Of a DNA stretch of 64,000 nucleotides, positions 30,780-43,930 are shown piece after piece. Position numbers and translations under genes: made by a program. How positions within the stretch are numbered: the stretch's first letter is position 1; each line of letters starts with the position of its first letter. Origin of the DNA: Oceanobacillus bengalensis. Its GTDB lineage: Bacteria; Bacillota; Bacilli; Bacillales; Amphibacillaceae. Below the pieces are notes generated by a model. It was given only the letters and a program-made list of their open reading frames with translations. It made no database searches and was not told where the DNA came from. Location of the stretch: contig NZ_RBZO01000022.1 of NCBI RefSeq assembly GCF_003628445.1, positions 1 to 64,000 of the forward strand, given 5' to 3'.

Positions 30780-30799
30780 AAGTAATAAGCCCCCTTCCT

Positions 30800-31441
30800 T
30801 TATTTTCCGTTTTTAGTTGGAAGGACTTCACCACGATAGATCCACACTTTAACACCTAACTTACCATAAGTTGTGTCAGCTTCAGCTGTGCCATAATCAA
30901 TATCAGCACGTAAAGTGTGTAGTGGTACTGTTCCTTCGCTATAATGTTCCGCACGAGCGATATCTGCTCCAGCAAGACGACCAGATACTTGTGTTTTTAT
31001 ACCCTTCGCACCACCACGCATTGCACGTTGGATTGCTTGTTTTTGGGCACGACGGAATGAAATACGATTTTCTAATTGACGAGCAATATTATCAGCTACT
31101 AATTTAGCATCAAGATCAACTTTCTTAATCTCAACAATATTAATATGAACTCGTTTGCCAGTTAAAGCGTTTAGTGATTTACGTAGAGCTTCTACTTCTG
31201 AACCGCCTTTACCGATTACCATACCTGGTTTACCAGTATGAATAGTAATGTTTACTCGATTAGCCGCACGTTCGATTTCGATAGAAGAAACAGCAGCAAT
31301 CTTTAAGCGATTTTCAAGATATTCTCTAATCTTAATATCTTCGTGTAGTAAGTCTGCATAGTCTTTACCAGCATACCATTTGGATTCCCAGTCTTTAATG
31401 ATACCTACGCGAAGACCTGTTGGATTTACTTTTTGACCCAC
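30800..31441 (-). CDS. rpsC: 30S ribosomal protein S3
   Basis: 213 aa with an N-terminal KH domain ([16 protein letters not shown]) and the C-terminal [12 protein letters not shown] and [13 protein letters not shown] motifs. Binds mRNA at the entry tunnel. 3 nt after rplV. Confidence 0.98.
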   Translation of the reverse strand: MGQKVNPTGLRVGIIKDWESKWYAGKDYADLLHEDIKIREYLENRLKIAAVSSIEIERAANRVNITIHTGKPGMVIGKGGSEVEALRKSLNALTGKRVHINIVEIKKVDLDAKLVADNIARQLENRISFRRAQKQAIQRAMRGGAKGIKTQVSGRLAGADIARAEHYSEGTVPLHTLRADIDYGTAEADTTYGKLGVKVWIYRGEVLPTKNGK

Positions 31442-31444
31442 TAA

Positions 31445-31786
31445 CTACCCCTCCTTCTTTTCTGTCACAACCACTGTAATGTGGCTTGTGCGTTTGTTTA
31501 TTTTGCTTGCACGTCCTTGCGCACGAGGACGGAAACGTTTCAACGTTGGTCCTTCGTTAACATATGCTTCAGATATTACTAGATTATCTGTGTCCATTTC
31601 ATAATTATGTTCTGCATTAGCGATAGCGGAATTCAATACTTTCTCAACAACGGGAGAAGCACCACGCTGTGTATGACGTAGAATTGCAATTGCTTCGCCA
31701 ACATTTTTTCCTCGAATTAGATCAACGACTAAACGAACTTTACGAGGAGCTATACGAACAGTTTTCGCAACAGCTTTTGCTTGCAT
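31445..31786 (-). CDS. rplV: 50S ribosomal protein L22
   Basis: 113 aa: [23 protein letters not shown] start and the exit-tunnel loop region [16 protein letters not shown], wild type in length. Between rpsS and rpsC. Confidence 0.98.
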   Translation of the reverse strand: MQAKAVAKTVRIAPRKVRLVVDLIRGKNVGEAIAILRHTQRGASPVVEKVLNSAIANAEHNYEMDTDNLVISEAYVNEGPTLKRFRPRAQGRASKINKRTSHITVVVTEKKEG

Positions 31787-31804
31787 CTTTCAGCACCTCC
31801 TCAT

Positions 31805-32083
31805 TTAACGTTTTGTTTTCTTGTCATCCGCTGCATGCCCTCTATACGAACGGGTTGGCGCGAATTCACCTAATTTATGTCCGACCATATCTTCAGTAAC
31901 ATAAACTGGAACATGTTTACGTCCATCATAAACTGCGATTGTATGACCAATGAATGAAGGGAAGATTGTTGAGCGACGTGACCAAGTTTTTACAACCTGT
32001 TTCTTGTTATCATCATTTAGCTTTTCAACCTTTTTCAATAGATGGTCATCTGCAAAAGGTCCTTTTTTCAAACTACGACCCAT
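31805..32083 (-). CDS. rpsS: 30S ribosomal protein S19
   Basis: 92 aa: [19 protein letters not shown] start and [19 protein letters not shown] core; [16 protein letters not shown] end. Head protein contacting S13. Between rplB and rplV. Confidence 0.98.
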   Translation of the reverse strand: MGRSLKKGPFADDHLLKKVEKLNDDNKKQVVKTWSRRSTIFPSFIGHTIAVYDGRKHVPVYVTEDMVGHKLGEFAPTRSYRGHAADDKKTKR

Positions 32084-32138
32084 GGATAAACCTCCTTCCG
32101 CAAGTGGAGACGGGGATTATTACCCGTCTGTATTTCGT

Positions 32139-32969
32139 TTATTTTTTACGTTTACGAACAATATATTTATCAGACGGTTTGTTGCGTTTTCTAGTCTTGT
32201 AACCAAGTGTTGGTTTGCCCCATGGAGACATAGGTGACTTACGACCGATTGGCGCACGTCCTTCACCACCACCGTGTGGGTGATCGTTAGGGTTCATTAC
32301 AGATCCACGTACTGTTGGGCGGATGCCTTTCCAGCGTGAACGTCCTGCTTTACCTATACGGATAAGCTCATGCTCAAGGTTACCAACTTGCCCGATTGTT
32401 GCACGACAAGTGCTTAAGATTAAACGTGATTCTCCAGACGCTAAACGTACAAGCGTATATTTTTCTTCACGTCCAAGGATTTGTGCTTCAGCACCAGCAG
32501 ATCTTGCTAATTGCCCACCATTTCCTGGTTTCAATTCAATGTTGTGAATGATAGTACCAACAGGAATGTTTTGAAGTGGTAAAGCATTTCCTACTTTGAT
32601 ATCTGCTTCTACGCCAGACTCAATAAGTTGCCCTACTTTTAATCCTTTTGGAGCTATAATGTAACGTTTTTCACCATCTACATAATTAATTAATGCGATG
32701 TTAGCTGTACGGTTTGGATCATATTCGATTGTAGCAACGCGTCCTGGTATACCATCTTTATCGCGTTTGAAATCGATAATACGGTATTGACGTTTATGAC
32801 CGCCACCTTGATGACGAACAGTTAATTTCCCTTGGTTATTACGTCCGCCACGTTTGCTTAATGGACTTAATAGGGATTTCTCTGGTCTGTCTGTAGTGAT
32901 TTCAGCAAAATCTGATACAGACATGTTTCTACGACCGTTTGAAGTTGCTCTATACTTTTTAATCGCCAT
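32139..32969 (-). CDS. rplB: 50S ribosomal protein L2
   Basis: 276 aa. The catalytic-centre signature [15 protein letters not shown] with the essential His is intact, along with [17 protein letters not shown]. Needed for subunit association and peptidyl transfer. Between rplW and rpsS. Confidence 0.98.
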   Translation of the reverse strand: MAIKKYRATSNGRRNMSVSDFAEITTDRPEKSLLSPLSKRGGRNNQGKLTVRHQGGGHKRQYRIIDFKRDKDGIPGRVATIEYDPNRTANIALINYVDGEKRYIIAPKGLKVGQLIESGVEADIKVGNALPLQNIPVGTIIHNIELKPGNGGQLARSAGAEAQILGREEKYTLVRLASGESRLILSTCRATIGQVGNLEHELIRIGKAGRSRWKGIRPTVRGSVMNPNDHPHGGGEGRAPIGRKSPMSPWGKPTLGYKTRKRNKPSDKYIVRKRKK

Positions 32970-32996
32970 CTTTTTCCCTCCTTCACTTTTTGTTGA

Positions 32997-33284
32997 TTAG
33001 CTTTCAAAAAAGTCTAGTTCTTTACTATCAGCAGATAGTTGCACAATAGCTTTTTTGCGATTTGGGCGATAACCACCGTAACGGCCCATTCTTTTAAATT
33101 TACCTTTAAGATTTATTGTATTAACCTTTAAAACTTTCACTCCAAAGATTACTTCAACAGCATCTTTGATTTCAGTTTTATTTGCTTTAGGAGATACTTC
33201 AAATGTATATTTCTTTTCTGCCATTAAATCAGCTGAATGTTCAGTAATGACAGGGCGCTTTATAACATCACGTGGATCTTGCAT
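32997..33284 (-). CDS. rplW: 50S ribosomal protein L23
   Basis: 95 aa: [16 protein letters not shown] start, [21 protein letters not shown] near the end. Docking site at the tunnel exit for trigger factor and SRP. Its start overlaps the rplD stop by one base. Confidence 0.98.
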   Translation of the reverse strand: MQDPRDVIKRPVITEHSADLMAEKKYTFEVSPKANKTEIKDAVEVIFGVKVLKVNTINLKGKFKRMGRYGGYRPNRKKAIVQLSADSKELDFFES

Positions 33285-33907
33285 TATGCGAGCACCTCCC
33301 CTGCTTTTTCCGCTGCATCTTTAGTTAAGATAAGCTTGTCATGCGAAAGCAAGTCTAGTACGTTCATTTCTTCTACTGTTAGTACTTTAACAGATTGTAA
33401 GTTGTTAGCAGAACGTACAACAACCTCATCTTTATTTGCAGTTACGATTAATACTTTCGTATCTACGCTTAAAGCATTTAACATGTTAATAACTTCTTTT
33501 GTTTTTGGAGCTTCGATTGAAATTCCTTCTAAAACAACCAAGTTATTTTCATTTACTTTTGAAGTTAGTGCGGATCTAAGAGCTAAGCGACGAACTTTCT
33601 TTGGAAGTTTGTAGCTATAGCTTCGTGGTGTTGGTCCAAAAACAACTCCACCGCCGACCCATTGTGGAGAACGGATTGAACCTTGACGCGCGCGACCAGT
33701 ACCTTTTTGACGCCATGGTTTACGACCACCACCGCGTACTTCGGAACGGTTTTTAACATCATGTGTTCCTTGACGCATAGATGCTCGTTGCATAACTACA
33801 GCTTCATGTAGTACATGTGTATTTGGCTCAATACCAAAAACCGCATCGTTTAACTCAATATCTCCAACATTGCTTCCGTCTTGTTTGAATAGTGCTACTT
33901 TAGGCAT
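33284..33907 (-). CDS. rplD: 50S ribosomal protein L4
   Basis: 207 aa, with the tunnel loop [19 protein letters not shown] and [13 protein letters not shown] typical of L4, and the globular domain to the end. Early assembly protein. Between rplC and rplW. Confidence 0.98.
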   Translation of the reverse strand: MPKVALFKQDGSNVGDIELNDAVFGIEPNTHVLHEAVVMQRASMRQGTHDVKNRSEVRGGGRKPWRQKGTGRARQGSIRSPQWVGGGVVFGPTPRSYSYKLPKKVRRLALRSALTSKVNENNLVVLEGISIEAPKTKEVINMLNALSVDTKVLIVTANKDEVVVRSANNLQSVKVLTVEEMNVLDLLSHDKLILTKDAAEKAGEVLA

Positions 33908-33933
33908 GACATATCCTCCCTTCGTTCGTTTGA

Positions 33934-34566
33934 TTAATTACCTTTAATCGCACTTGTGATTTTTACATAAGATTTTTTTGCACCTGGTACATTACCTTTA
34001 ATTAGTAGCAAGTTACGTTCAGTATCTACACTAACAACTTCAAGGTTTTGGATTGTGATTTGTTCAGAACCCATATGTCCCGGTAATTTCTTCCCTTTTC
34101 TAACATGTGATGGGTAGTAAGCAACACCCATTGAACCTGGCGCTCTATGGAAATGAGATCCGTGTCCCATTGGTCCACGTTGTTGTCCGTGGCGTTTAAT
34201 AGCACCTTGGAATCCTTTACCTTTAGAAGTTCCAGTTACATCAACTTTTTCGCCAGTTTGAAATAATTCAACGCTAATTTCTTGACCTACTTCATACTCA
34301 TCAAGATTAACGTCACGGAATTCACGAACGTAGCGCTTAGGGGCAGTGTTTGCTTTTTCAGCATGACCTTTTTCCGCTTTATTAGTACGTGATTCCTTTT
34401 TATCAGCAAAACCGATTTGTATTGCTTCATATCCATCATTTTCTAATGTTCTCTTCTGCAATACGACGTTTGGCTCAGCTTGAACAACAGTTACAGGGAT
34501 TAACTCTCCGTTTTCAGTAAAAAGCTGAGTCATGCCGATTTTACGACCTAAGATTCCTTTCGTCAT
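33934..34566 (-). CDS. rplC: 50S ribosomal protein L3
   Basis: 210 aa: [20 protein letters not shown] start and the [12 protein letters not shown] loop that reaches the peptidyl transferase centre. Second gene of the S10 operon after rpsJ. Confidence 0.98.
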   Translation of the reverse strand: MTKGILGRKIGMTQLFTENGELIPVTVVQAEPNVVLQKRTLENDGYEAIQIGFADKKESRTNKAEKGHAEKANTAPKRYVREFRDVNLDEYEVGQEISVELFQTGEKVDVTGTSKGKGFQGAIKRHGQQRGPMGHGSHFHRAPGSMGVAYYPSHVRKGKKLPGHMGSEQITIQNLEVVSVDTERNLLLIKGNVPGAKKSYVKITSAIKGN

Positions 34567-34596
34567 CCGTTACACCTCCTATATTTAAACACAGTT

Positions 34597-35031
<435 letters not shown>

Positions 35032-35036
35032 TTAAT

Positions 35037-35065
35037 AGTATATCAGATTCAGTTGGCCAGTGCAA
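35037..35065 (-). promoter_or_regulatory. possible proximal promoter of the S10 operon
   Basis: On the minus strand TTGCAC, 17 nt, TATACT, about 130 nt before rpsJ. Good spacing and boxes. Confidence 0.6.
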
Positions 35066-35103
35066 CCTTAATATGAAGCTTTTTATTAGTTACACATCTA
35101 GGT

Positions 35104-35132
35104 ATTATACACAGTTCCATCACCAAAAGCAA
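35104..35132 (-). promoter_or_regulatory. possible distal promoter of the S10 operon
   Basis: On the minus strand TTGCTT, 17 nt, TATAAT with a perfect -10 box, about 200 nt before rpsJ. Confidence 0.6.
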
Positions 35133-35295
35133 GTAATGCTATGAATAATTTTATAAGTACTATCATACATATAATACTAATTTAGATAAAACGGTGCAGA
35201 AATACCTCCGCATTAAATAGTAGCATAAGATCAAGTGTCTTACTACTGGTAATAGATGGGCTATATATCTGTAGATCTTAATCATCACAACAAAT

Positions 35296-35329
35296 AAAAC
35301 AGGTAACGCACGGATGCGTTACCTGTTTT
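35296..35329 (-). terminator. terminator after tuf
   Basis: AAAACAGGTAACGCA and TGCGTTACCTGTTTT form a perfect 15-bp stem with a 4-nt loop, 7 nt past the tuf stop. It separates the fusA-tuf unit from the S10 operon. Confidence 0.9.
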
Positions 35330-35335
35330 AGATAA

Positions 35336-36526
35336 TTATTTTTGAATAGTAGTTACAACACCTGATCCTACTGTACGTCCACCTTCGCGGATTGAAAAAC
35401 GAGTACCGTCTTCAATAGCGATTGGAGAGATTAGTTCAACGATCATTTCAGTGTTATCACCAGGCATTACCATTTCAGTACCTTCTGGAAGGTTGATTAC
35501 ACCAGTTACATCCGTTGTACGGAAGTAGAACTGAGGGCGGTAGTTAGTGAAAAATGGAGTATGACGTCCACCTTCTTCTTTTGATAAAACATATACTTCA
35601 GCTTTGAAGTTAGTGTGTGGTGTGATTGAACCAGGTTTAGCTAAAACTTGACCACGGTTGATATCTTCACGAGAAACACCACGAAGCAATGCACCAATGT
35701 TATCTCCAGCTTCTGCATAGTCAAGAAGCTTACGGAACATTTCTACACCAGTTACAGTTGTTTTGCTTGATTCTTCAGCAAGACCAACAATTTCAACTTC
35801 ATCCCCAACTTTAATTTGACCACGTTCAACACGACCAGTTGCAACTGTACCACGACCAGTAATTGAGAATACATCCTCAACTGGCATCATAAATGGTTTG
35901 TCGTTGTCACGTTCTGGAGTTGGAACGTATTCATCAACAGCAGCCATTAAATCAACAATTGCTTGTTCGTATTTTTCGTCACCTTCAAGTGCTCTTAGTG
36001 CAGAACCACTAATTACAGGAACATCGTCGCCTGGGAAATCGTATTCTGACAATAGATCACGAACTTCCATTTCTACTAATTCTAGTAATTCTTCATCGTC
36101 AACCATATCTACTTTGTTTAAGAATACAACAATTGTAGGTACACCTACGTTACGAGATAATAGAATGTGCTCACGAGTTTGTGGCATTGGACCATCAGCA
36201 GCTGATACTACTAAGATAGCACCATCCATTTGAGCAGCACCAGTGATCATGTTTTTAACATAGTCTGCGTGACCTGGGCAGTCAACGTGTGCATAGTGAC
36301 GAGTTTCAGTTTCATATTCAACGTGTGAAGTAGCAATTGTAATTCCACGTTCTTTTTCTTCTGGAGCTCCATCAATTTGATCATAAGCCATTGCTAAGCC
36401 TTTACCACTTTTCTTAGCCATAACAGTAGTAATTGCAGCAGTTAGAGTAGTTTTACCATGGTCAACGTGTCCAATTGTTCCAACGTTAACGTGACTTTTC
36501 GAGCGGTCGAATTTTTCTTTAGCCAT
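35336..36526 (-). CDS. tuf: elongation factor Tu
   Basis: 396 aa GTPase bringing aminoacyl-tRNA to the ribosome. G motifs [19 protein letters not shown] and NKVDMVDD are intact, as is the RGITI switch I segment. Only one tuf copy is in the window. 117 nt downstream of fusA, ends in a strong terminator. Confidence 0.99.
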   Translation of the reverse strand: MAKEKFDRSKSHVNVGTIGHVDHGKTTLTAAITTVMAKKSGKGLAMAYDQIDGAPEEKERGITIATSHVEYETETRHYAHVDCPGHADYVKNMITGAAQMDGAILVVSAADGPMPQTREHILLSRNVGVPTIVVFLNKVDMVDDEELLELVEMEVRDLLSEYDFPGDDVPVISGSALRALEGDEKYEQAIVDLMAAVDEYVPTPERDNDKPFMMPVEDVFSITGRGTVATGRVERGQIKVGDEVEIVGLAEESSKTTVTGVEMFRKLLDYAEAGDNIGALLRGVSREDINRGQVLAKPGSITPHTNFKAEVYVLSKEEGGRHTPFFTNYRPQFYFRTTDVTGVINLPEGTEMVMPGDNTEMIVELISPIAIEDGTRFSIREGGRTVGSGVVTTIQK

Positions 36527-36643
36527 TTATAGTTCCTCCTTTAAATAAATAAAAGTATTTTTTAATTTATGTTCAGCTAAGAAATTCTATTAAAATTCTT
36601 AGTCTTCACTAATTGTTATACGTTACATCGGAGAAAAAATCAA

Positions 36644-38722
36644 TTATTCTCCAGCGTTTTTCTTAATAATTTCTTCAGAGATTGATTTTGGTACCTCTTC
36701 ATAGTGATCAAAATGCATTGTGTATGTTCCACGACCTTGTGTGTTTGAACGCAATGATGTTGCATAACCAAACATTTCGGAAAGTGGCACAAACGCTCTA
36801 ATTACTTGAGCATTACCACGCGCTTCCATACCTTCCATACGACCACGACGAGAAGTTACGTCACCAATGATGTCACCCATGTATTCTTCTGGAACAACAA
36901 TTTCAACTTTTTCAATTGGTTCTAGAATAACAGGGTTACACTTGTTTTTAGCAGCTTTAAGCGCCATAGATGCGGCAACTTTAAATGCCATTTCATTTGA
37001 GTCAACGTCATGATAGCTACCATCGAATAATGAAGCTTTTACATCGATTAATGGATAACCAGCTAATACACCGTTTGCCATTGATTCTTTAACACCTTGC
37101 TCAATAGCAGGAATATATTCACGTGGAACAACCCCACCGACGATTTTGTTTTCAAATTCGAATCCAGCTCCAGCTTCGTTTGGCTCAAATTTAATCCAAA
37201 CATGACCGTATTGTCCACGTCCACCTGATTGACGAACGAATTTACCTTCGACATCAGCAGTAGCACGGAATGTTTCACGGTATGCAACCTGCGGAGCACC
37301 AACATTTGCTTCAACTTTAAACTCACGACGTAGACGGTCAACAATAATATCAAGGTGAAGTTCACCCATACCTGAGATAATTGTTTGTCCAGTCTCCACG
37401 TTTGTTTCCGTTCTGAAAGTTGGATCTTCTTCTGCTAGTTTAGATAATGCAATACCCATTTTATCTTGGTCAGCTTTCGTTTTAGGTTCGATTGCTACTG
37501 AGATAACTGGTTCTGGGAATTCCATTGATTCTAAGATAACAAGATCTTTTTCATCACATAATGTATCACCAGTTGTTGTATCTTTCAAGCCAACTGCAGC
37601 CGCAATTTCACCTGAGTAAACGATAGAAATTTCTTCACGGTGATTTGCATGCATTTGTAGGATACGACCAACACGTTCACGTTTGTCTTTAACAGAGTTT
37701 CTTACATATGAACCTGATTCTAATGTTCCAGAATACACACGGAAGAATGTTAATTTACCAACGTAAGGGTCAGTCATAACTTTAAATGCTAGTGCAGAGA
37801 ATGGTGCTTTATCATCTGATGGGCGGGTTGTTTTTTCTTCTGTTCCTGGAACGATACCTTCGATTGCAGCAACGTCCGTTGGAGCTGGAAGATAATCAAT
37901 TACACCATCAAGCATTAATTGAACACCCTTGTTTTTAAATGCAGAACCACAAAATACTGGGTAGAATTCTACATTTAATGTAGCCTTACGAATTGCTTGT
38001 TTTAATTCTTCGTTGGAGATTTCTTCTCCTTCAAGATATTTCATCATAAGCTCTTCATCAGACTCAGCAACAGCTTCAATTAAGTTAGCTCTTAACTCTT
38101 CAGCTTGATCTCTAAGTTCTTCTGGAATCTCACGTGATTCAGCTTTTGTCCCTAGATCATCTACGTAGAAGTGTGCTTCCATGTTGATTAGATCGATAAT
38201 TCCATTAAACTGATCTTCAGCACCAATTGGCATCTGAACTGGGTGTGCATTGGCACCCAAGCGATCTTCTAATGTTTTTGTTGAATAAAGGAAATCAGCA
38301 CCGATTTTATCCATTTTATTAATGAATACAATTCTTGGTACACCATAAGTTGTAGCCTGGCGCCATACTGTTTCCGTTTGTGGTTCAACACCTGATTGAG
38401 CATCTAGTACTGTTACCGCACCATCTAAAACACGTAATGAACGTTCAACTTCAACAGTGAAGTCCACGTGACCTGGTGTATCAATGATGTTAATGCGGTG
38501 TTCTTTCCATGCAGCAGTTGTAGCAGCGGAAGTAATTGTGATTCCACGCTCTTGCTCCTGCTCCATCCAGTCCATTTGTGATGCACCTTCATGTGTTTCT
38601 CCAATTTTGTGAATACGTCCTGTATAGAAAAGAATACGCTCGGTAGTTGTAGTTTTTCCCGCATCAATATGCGCCATAATACCGATATTACGTGTCTTTT
38701 CCAAGGAGAACTCTCTAGCCAT
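36644..38722 (-). CDS. fusA: elongation factor G
   Basis: 692 aa translocase GTPase. [39 protein letters not shown] and NKMDKIGAD are present; the remaining domains II-V have normal length. The TTG/ATG choice is clear: the ATG at 38722 follows AGAAAGGAG. Third gene of rpsL-rpsG-fusA-tuf, the str operon. Confidence 0.99.
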   Translation of the reverse strand: MAREFSLEKTRNIGIMAHIDAGKTTTTERILFYTGRIHKIGETHEGASQMDWMEQEQERGITITSAATTAAWKEHRINIIDTPGHVDFTVEVERSLRVLDGAVTVLDAQSGVEPQTETVWRQATTYGVPRIVFINKMDKIGADFLYSTKTLEDRLGANAHPVQMPIGAEDQFNGIIDLINMEAHFYVDDLGTKAESREIPEELRDQAEELRANLIEAVAESDEELMMKYLEGEEISNEELKQAIRKATLNVEFYPVFCGSAFKNKGVQLMLDGVIDYLPAPTDVAAIEGIVPGTEEKTTRPSDDKAPFSALAFKVMTDPYVGKLTFFRVYSGTLESGSYVRNSVKDKRERVGRILQMHANHREEISIVYSGEIAAAVGLKDTTTGDTLCDEKDLVILESMEFPEPVISVAIEPKTKADQDKMGIALSKLAEEDPTFRTETNVETGQTIISGMGELHLDIIVDRLRREFKVEANVGAPQVAYRETFRATADVEGKFVRQSGGRGQYGHVWIKFEPNEAGAGFEFENKIVGGVVPREYIPAIEQGVKESMANGVLAGYPLIDVKASLFDGSYHDVDSNEMAFKVAASMALKAAKNKCNPVILEPIEKVEIVVPEEYMGDIIGDVTSRRGRMEGMEARGNAQVIRAFVPLSEMFGYATSLRSNTQGRGTYTMHFDHYEEVPKSISEEIIKKNAGE

Positions 38723-38764
38723 GTGTTTTTCTCCTTTCTAATAGTGAATTTTGCTGTTTGCTTA

Positions 38765-39235
38765 TTACCAACGATAGTGAGCAAATGCTTTATTTGCTTC
38801 AGCCATCTTATGCATTTCTTCACGTTTCTTAACAGAAGCTCCTGTATTGTTTGAAGCGTCTAAGATTTCATTAGCAAGACGTTCTTCCATTGTTTTTTCC
38901 CCACGAAGACGTGAGTAGTTTACAAGGTAGCGTAGCCCTAGTGCTTGGCGTCTTTCAGGGCGAACTTCAACCGGTACTTGGTAGTTTGAACCACCGACAC
39001 GGCGAGCACGAACTTCAAGAACAGGCATTACATTCTTCATTGCTTGTTCAAAGACTTCCATCGGGTTGTTTCCACTTCTTTCTTGAACAAGTTCGAATGC
39101 GCTATAAAGAATTTTTTGTGCTTTTCCACGTTTACCATCTGACATAATTTGGTTGATTAATCTGGTTACTAATTTAGATTTATAAAGCGGATCTGGTAAT
39201 ACATCGCGTTTTGGTACTGGACCTTTACGAGGCAT
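38765..39235 (-). CDS. rpsG: 30S ribosomal protein S7
   Basis: 156 aa: [20 protein letters not shown] start, [20 protein letters not shown], end NKAFAHYRW. Head-assembly protein touching the E site. 38 nt after rpsL. Confidence 0.98.
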   Translation of the reverse strand: MPRKGPVPKRDVLPDPLYKSKLVTRLINQIMSDGKRGKAQKILYSAFELVQERSGNNPMEVFEQAMKNVMPVLEVRARRVGGSNYQVPVEVRPERRQALGLRYLVNYSRLRGEKTMEERLANEILDASNNTGASVKKREEMHKMAEANKAFAHYRW

Positions 39236-39273
39236 ATCGCATCCTCCTTTCTATTGTGTGTTCACTTATTAAT

Positions 39274-39693
39274 TTATTTTTTCTCTTTTGGTCTTTTAGT
39301 TCCGTATTTAGAACGACTTTGCATACGACCGTCAACACCTGCAGTGTCAAGCGCACCACGAACGATGTGATAACGTACCCCTGGTAAATCCTTTACACGA
39401 CCACCACGGATAAGAACAACACTATGTTCTTGTAGGTTATGTCCAATCCCTGGAATGTATGCAGTTACTTCCATGTTGTTAGACAAACGCACACGTGCAT
39501 ATTTACGTAATGCAGAGTTCGGTTTTTTAGGTGTCAAAGTACCTACACGCGTACATACACCACGTTTTTGTGGAGAGTTTTGATTTGTAAGTGACTTTTT
39601 GAAGCTGTTATACCCTCTGTTAAGTGCTGGAGAGTTAGATTTTTTTGTTTTGCTAACTCGACCTTTACGTACTAGTTGATTAATAGTTGGCAT
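39274..39693 (-). CDS. rpsL: 30S ribosomal protein S12
   Basis: 139 aa. [17 protein letters not shown] and [16 protein letters not shown] are wild type at the residues (KPNSA and PGVRYH regions) where streptomycin resistance arises, so no resistance is seen. First gene of the str operon after a terminator. Confidence 0.98.
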   Translation of the reverse strand: MPTINQLVRKGRVSKTKKSNSPALNRGYNSFKKSLTNQNSPQKRGVCTRVGTLTPKKPNSALRKYARVRLSNNMEVTAYIPGIGHNLQEHSVVLIRGGRVKDLPGVRYHIVRGALDTAGVDGRMQSRSKYGTKRPKEKK

Positions 39694-39794
39694 TATTATG
39701 TCCTCCCTTCAAATGGTTTTATTACATTAACTTAGTGACTAGTCTATTTTTATACATCCTGTAATCCCACACATCCAGGCGGTTCATTTTTTAG

Positions 39795-39821
39795 CAAAAA
39801 AACGTAGCGGATAAATCCACT
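39795..39821 (-). terminator. terminator of the rpoB-rpoC-ybxF unit
   Basis: On the minus strand AGTGGAT/ATCCGCT pair with a very small loop, then ACGTTTTTTT, 10 nt past ybxF. Confidence 0.65.
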
Positions 39822-39830
39822 ATAAAATCA

Positions 39831-40082
39831 TTATTTTTTCACTGCTACAGTAGATGCCCCAACATCGATACCACAAGCAATACCTAGTTCCTTCTTGGAT
39901 TCTACATATTTACAAGGTATTTTCAGTTGTGTTGCTAAACTAGTAACCTTCTGTGTTATATGCTCATCAGCATCTTCAGCAATAAACACTTCACTTATTC
40001 CACCATTTTTCATGGCTTTAAGTGTTTGTTTTGTTCCAATTATTAAGCTCGGCTTAACATTTGTTACTCTTTCATAAGACAT
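39831..40082 (-). CDS. ybxF: L7Ae-family ribosomal protein YbxF
   Basis: A protein of about 83 aa with the L7Ae/L30e fold: GTKQTLKAMKNGGISEVFIAEDAD and CKYVESKKELGIACGIDVGAS. B. subtilis YbxF binds k-turn RNA. The ATG at 40082 has GGAGG 9 nt upstream; the frame to 40106 lacks a site. Between rpoC and rpsL as in B. subtilis. Confidence 0.93.
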   Translation of the reverse strand: MSYERVTNVKPSLIIGTKQTLKAMKNGGISEVFIAEDADEHITQKVTSLATQLKIPCKYVESKKELGIACGIDVGASTVAVKK

Positions 40083-40230
40083 TCTTCGTATCCTCCAAAG
40101 TAACAAGAATAAATCGGAAGCACCTTGAATATAGTAACATTCTATTATTTTTATGTCAATATAAATTAGGATTTTTTTGCTTCCGATTTATTTTCCACTT
40201 GTTATAAAGGTTTTCTTAAATGACTATCGT

Positions 40231-43200
40231 TTATTGCACTGTTTCTGTTTCTATTTCTTCTACTTCTACCTCTGGTTTATCTAAAATTGGCTTAATGCGG
40301 CGATATTGTTGCATTCCCGTACCCGCAGGAACCAATTTACCAATAATAACATTTTCCTTAAGGCCGAGGAGTTCATCACGTTTTCCTTTAATTGCAGCAT
40401 CTGTAAGTACACGTGTTGTTTCTTGGAAAGAAGCAGCAGATAGGAATGAATCTGTTTCCAAGGATGCTTTCGTAATACCAAGTAATACTGGTCTTCCTGT
40501 TGCTGGCTGTCCGCCATTAAGTAGAACCTTTTTGTTAGCTTCCTTGAACTGATGTAATTCAAGTAATGATCCAGGCAATACATCTGTTTCACCAGAATCA
40601 ATAACACGGATTTTACGTAACATTTGTCTAACCATAACCTCTACGTGCTTATCTCCAATTTCAACACCTTGCATACGATATACACGTTGTACTTCTCTTA
40701 GGATATAGGCTTGAACACCGTCCACACCTTTAACACGTAATAGATCTTTCGGGTCAATTGAACCTTCTGTAAGTTCTTCACCAGCACTAACATGTTCGCC
40801 AATGGATACCTTTAGTCTTGCATTATAAGGTACAGTATAAGCCCTTTGCTCAACGTCACCTTGAATCACGATTTCTTGCTTATCCTTCGCTTCTCGAACT
40901 TCGAGAACATTACCGTGTATTTCTGTGATCACTGCTTGACCTTTAGGATGACGCGCTTCAAACAATTCCTGAATACGTGGGAGACCTTGTGTGATATCAT
41001 CACCAGCTACCCCACCAGTATGGAATGTACGCATTGTTAACTGAGTTCCTGGCTCACCAATAGATTGAGCAGCAATAATACCAACAGCTTCCCCAACTTC
41101 CACATCAGAACCAGTTGCTAGGTTACGGCCATAACATCTTTGGCATACACCATGTTTGGTATTACAAGTGAAAGCAGATCTAATGTTGACTTTTTCAATA
41201 CCACCATCAACAATTTCTTTTGCTTGATCTTGAGAAATTAATTCATTTTTAGTTACAATCACTGAACCTGTTTCAGGATGTTTTACTGTTTCGAATGCAG
41301 TACGCCCTACTAATCGGTCAAATAACGGCTCGATTACTTCTGTACCATCCACTAATGCGGAGACTATTAGGCCGCGATCAGTTCCACAGTCTTCCTCACG
41401 AATAATAACATCTTGCGCAACGTCAACAAGTCGTCTAGTTAGATAACCAGAGTCCGCTGTTTTAAGTGCTGTATCCGCAAGCCCTTTACGAGCCCCGTGA
41501 GTTGAAATAAAGTATTCTTGTACGGTTAAACCTTCACGGAAACTTGATTTAATAGGAAGTTCAATAATCTTACCTGCCGGGTTTGCCATTAGTCCGCGCA
41601 TACCTGCAAGCTGCGTAAAGTTAGACGCGTTACCACGCGCTCCAGAATCACTCATCATAAAGATTGGATTTCGTTCACTTAGTGACTTCATCAGTTTATT
41701 TTGAATGGTGTCTTTCGCTTGGGTCCAAATGGAAATAACACGATCATAACGCTCTTCTTCCGTAATTAGACCACGACGGAATTGTTTCAACACATTATCA
41801 ACTTTCGCTTGTGCCTCTTCAAGGATTTCCTCTTTTTCTGGCAATACGATAACATCCGAAATCCCAACTGTCATACCAGCCTTGGTAGAATAGCTAAAAC
41901 CAAGGTCTTTCATTCGATCAAGCATTTTAGATGTTTCTGTAATTTTAAATCGCTTAAATACTTCAGCAATAATGTCGCCTAAGAAGCCTTTCTTGAACGG
42001 CTTAACAATCTCACGTTCTTTAATCTCTTCCTTAACATTTGTACCATTTTCAACGAAGTACGTTTCTGGTGTTTTTTCTTCAAGATTACCTTTTGTTGGT
42101 TCGTTGATGTATGGGAATGATTCCGGTAATATCTCGTTAAATATTAATTTACCCACAGAAGTCAACAATAATTGTGACTGTTGCTCTGCTGTAAATGTCT
42201 TATTATTAACACTTGAAGCTTGCACAGCAATTCTTGTGTGTAAATGTACATACCCGTTATGATATGCCATTTTTGCTTCATTGATATCTTTAAACACAGC
42301 ACCTTCACCGATAGCGCCTTCTCGTTCTAATGTTAAGTAATAGTTTCCTAAAACCATATCCTGGGACGGCGTAACGACTGGTTTACCATCTTTCGGATTG
42401 AGTATGTTTTGTGCAGCTAACATTAATAAACGAGCTTCTGCTTGAGCCTCAGCAGATAGTGGAACGTGAACAGCCATTTGGTCTCCATCAAAGTCAGCAT
42501 TATATGCCGTACATACTAATGGATGCAAACGAATCGCACGACCTTCAACTAATGTTGGTTCAAATGCCTGAATACCTAATCTGTGTAAGGTAGGGGCGCG
42601 GTTAAGCAATACTGGATGCTCTTCAATAACATCTTCAAGTACATCCCAAACATCTGGATGAACACGCTCAATTTTGCGTTTTGCTGACTTAATATTATGA
42701 GCAAGTCCTCTTTCTACAAGCTCTTTCATAATAAATGGTTTGAATAATTCAAGTGCCATCTCTTTTGGTAATCCGCATTGATACATTTTCAGATGTGGAC
42801 CAACAACGATTACAGAACGTCCAGAGTAGTCAACCCGCTTACCAAGTAAGTTCTGACGGAAACGACCTTGTTTCCCTTTTAACATGTGCGAAAGTGATTT
42901 TAACGGACGATTACCAGGTCCTGTTACAGGACGTCCTCTACGACCGTTATCAATTAAGGCATCTACAGCCTCTTGAAGCATACGCTTTTCATTTTGTACA
43001 ATAATACTAGGTGCGCCTAAATCGAGCAATCGTTTTAAACGGTTGTTACGATTAATTACACGACGGTATAAATCATTCAAATCTGATGTTGCAAAGCGTC
43101 CACCATCTAGCTGAACCATCGGCCTAATCTCTGGTGGGATTACTGGTAGTACATCCAAGATCATCCACGCTGGTTCATTACCAGAATTACGGAAAGCTTC

Positions 43201-43839
43201 TAGCACTTCTAGACGTTTAATGGCTCTTGTTCTACGTTGGCCTGAAGCAGTTTTCAGTTCTTCTCTCAAGGAGTCTACTTCTTTTTCTAGGTCAATATCT
43301 TGCAATAATTTACGTATTGCTTCTGCACCCATTTGGGCCTTAAACGTATTGCCATACTTGTCGTAATATGCACGGTACTCCTTCTCAGATAGCAATTGTT
43401 TTCTCTCTAAAGGTGTATTTCCAGAATCTGTCACAATATATGCAGCAAAGTAAATTACTTCTTCTAGCGCTCTTGGTGACATATCAAGAAGAAGCCCCAT
43501 ACGGCTAGGGATTCCTTTGAAATACCAAATATGTGAAACAGGTGCGGCCAATTCAATGTGCCCCATTCGTTCACGACGCACTTTTGACTTCGTAACCTCA
43601 ACACCGCATCGATCACAAACAACACCTTTATAGCGTACACGTTTATATTTTCCGCAATGACATTCCCAATCCTTTGTTGGTCCAAAAATACGTTCGCAAA
43701 ATAATCCATCTTTCTCTGGCTTTAGTGTACGATAGTTAATTGTTTCTGGTTTTTTAACCTCGCCATAGGACCATGACCGAATTTTTTCTGGTGAAGCCAA
43801 ACCTATTTTCATATACTCGAAATTATTTACATCTAGCAA
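40231..43839 (-). CDS. rpoC: DNA-directed RNA polymerase subunit beta'
   Basis: 1202 aa from the chosen start. Zinc Cys pairs CHCGKYK and CDRCG near residue 60-80, catalytic NADFDGDQM near 450 with the three Mg-binding Asp, bridge helix [16 protein letters not shown], and a second Cys cluster ([11 protein letters not shown]). I place the start at TTG 43839 ([11 protein letters not shown]) because GGAGG lies 8 nt before it; an upstream in-frame ATG at 43866 has no site. 91 nt downstream of rpoB with a hairpin in between. Confidence 0.98.
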   Translation of the reverse strand: MLDVNNFEYMKIGLASPEKIRSWSYGEVKKPETINYRTLKPEKDGLFCERIFGPTKDWECHCGKYKRVRYKGVVCDRCGVEVTKSKVRRERMGHIELAAPVSHIWYFKGIPSRMGLLLDMSPRALEEVIYFAAYIVTDSGNTPLERKQLLSEKEYRAYYDKYGNTFKAQMGAEAIRKLLQDIDLEKEVDSLREELKTASGQRRTRAIKRLEVLEAFRNSGNEPAWMILDVLPVIPPEIRPMVQLDGGRFATSDLNDLYRRVINRNNRLKRLLDLGAPSIIVQNEKRMLQEAVDALIDNGRRGRPVTGPGNRPLKSLSHMLKGKQGRFRQNLLGKRVDYSGRSVIVVGPHLKMYQCGLPKEMALELFKPFIMKELVERGLAHNIKSAKRKIERVHPDVWDVLEDVIEEHPVLLNRAPTLHRLGIQAFEPTLVEGRAIRLHPLVCTAYNADFDGDQMAVHVPLSAEAQAEARLLMLAAQNILNPKDGKPVVTPSQDMVLGNYYLTLEREGAIGEGAVFKDINEAKMAYHNGYVHLHTRIAVQASSVNNKTFTAEQQSQLLLTSVGKLIFNEILPESFPYINEPTKGNLEEKTPETYFVENGTNVKEEIKEREIVKPFKKGFLGDIIAEVFKRFKITETSKMLDRMKDLGFSYSTKAGMTVGISDVIVLPEKEEILEEAQAKVDNVLKQFRRGLITEEERYDRVISIWTQAKDTIQNKLMKSLSERNPIFMMSDSGARGNASNFTQLAGMRGLMANPAGKIIELPIKSSFREGLTVQEYFISTHGARKGLADTALKTADSGYLTRRLVDVAQDVIIREEDCGTDRGLIVSALVDGTEVIEPLFDRLVGRTAFETVKHPETGSVIVTKNELISQDQAKEIVDGGIEKVNIRSAFTCNTKHGVCQRCYGRNLATGSDVEVGEAVGIIAAQSIGEPGTQLTMRTFHTGGVAGDDITQGLPRIQELFEARHPKGQAVITEIHGNVLEVREAKDKQEIVIQGDVEQRAYTVPYNARLKVSIGEHVSAGEELTEGSIDPKDLLRVKGVDGVQAYILREVQRVYRMQGVEIGDKHVEVMVRQMLRKIRVIDSGETDVLPGSLLELHQFKEANKKVLLNGGQPATGRPVLLGITKASLETDSFLSAASFQETTRVLTDAAIKGKRDELLGLKENVIIGKLVPAGTGMQQYRRIKPILDKPEVEVEEIETETVQ

Positions 43840-43890
43840 GGAGCCTTCCTCCCTTTTAATGTGCATTTATTAATCAATAATTCGTTTAAC

Positions 43891-43923
43891 TAGAGGGTTA
43901 AATCACTTATGACCAACCCTCTA
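43891..43923 (-). other. rpoB-rpoC intergenic hairpin
   Basis: TAGAGGGTT and AACCCTCTA pair perfectly (9 bp) around a 15-nt loop, and no T-run follows. It may be an RNA processing or stability element, or leave the polymerase reading through. Confidence 0.6.
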
Positions 43924-43930
43924 ACATTCA

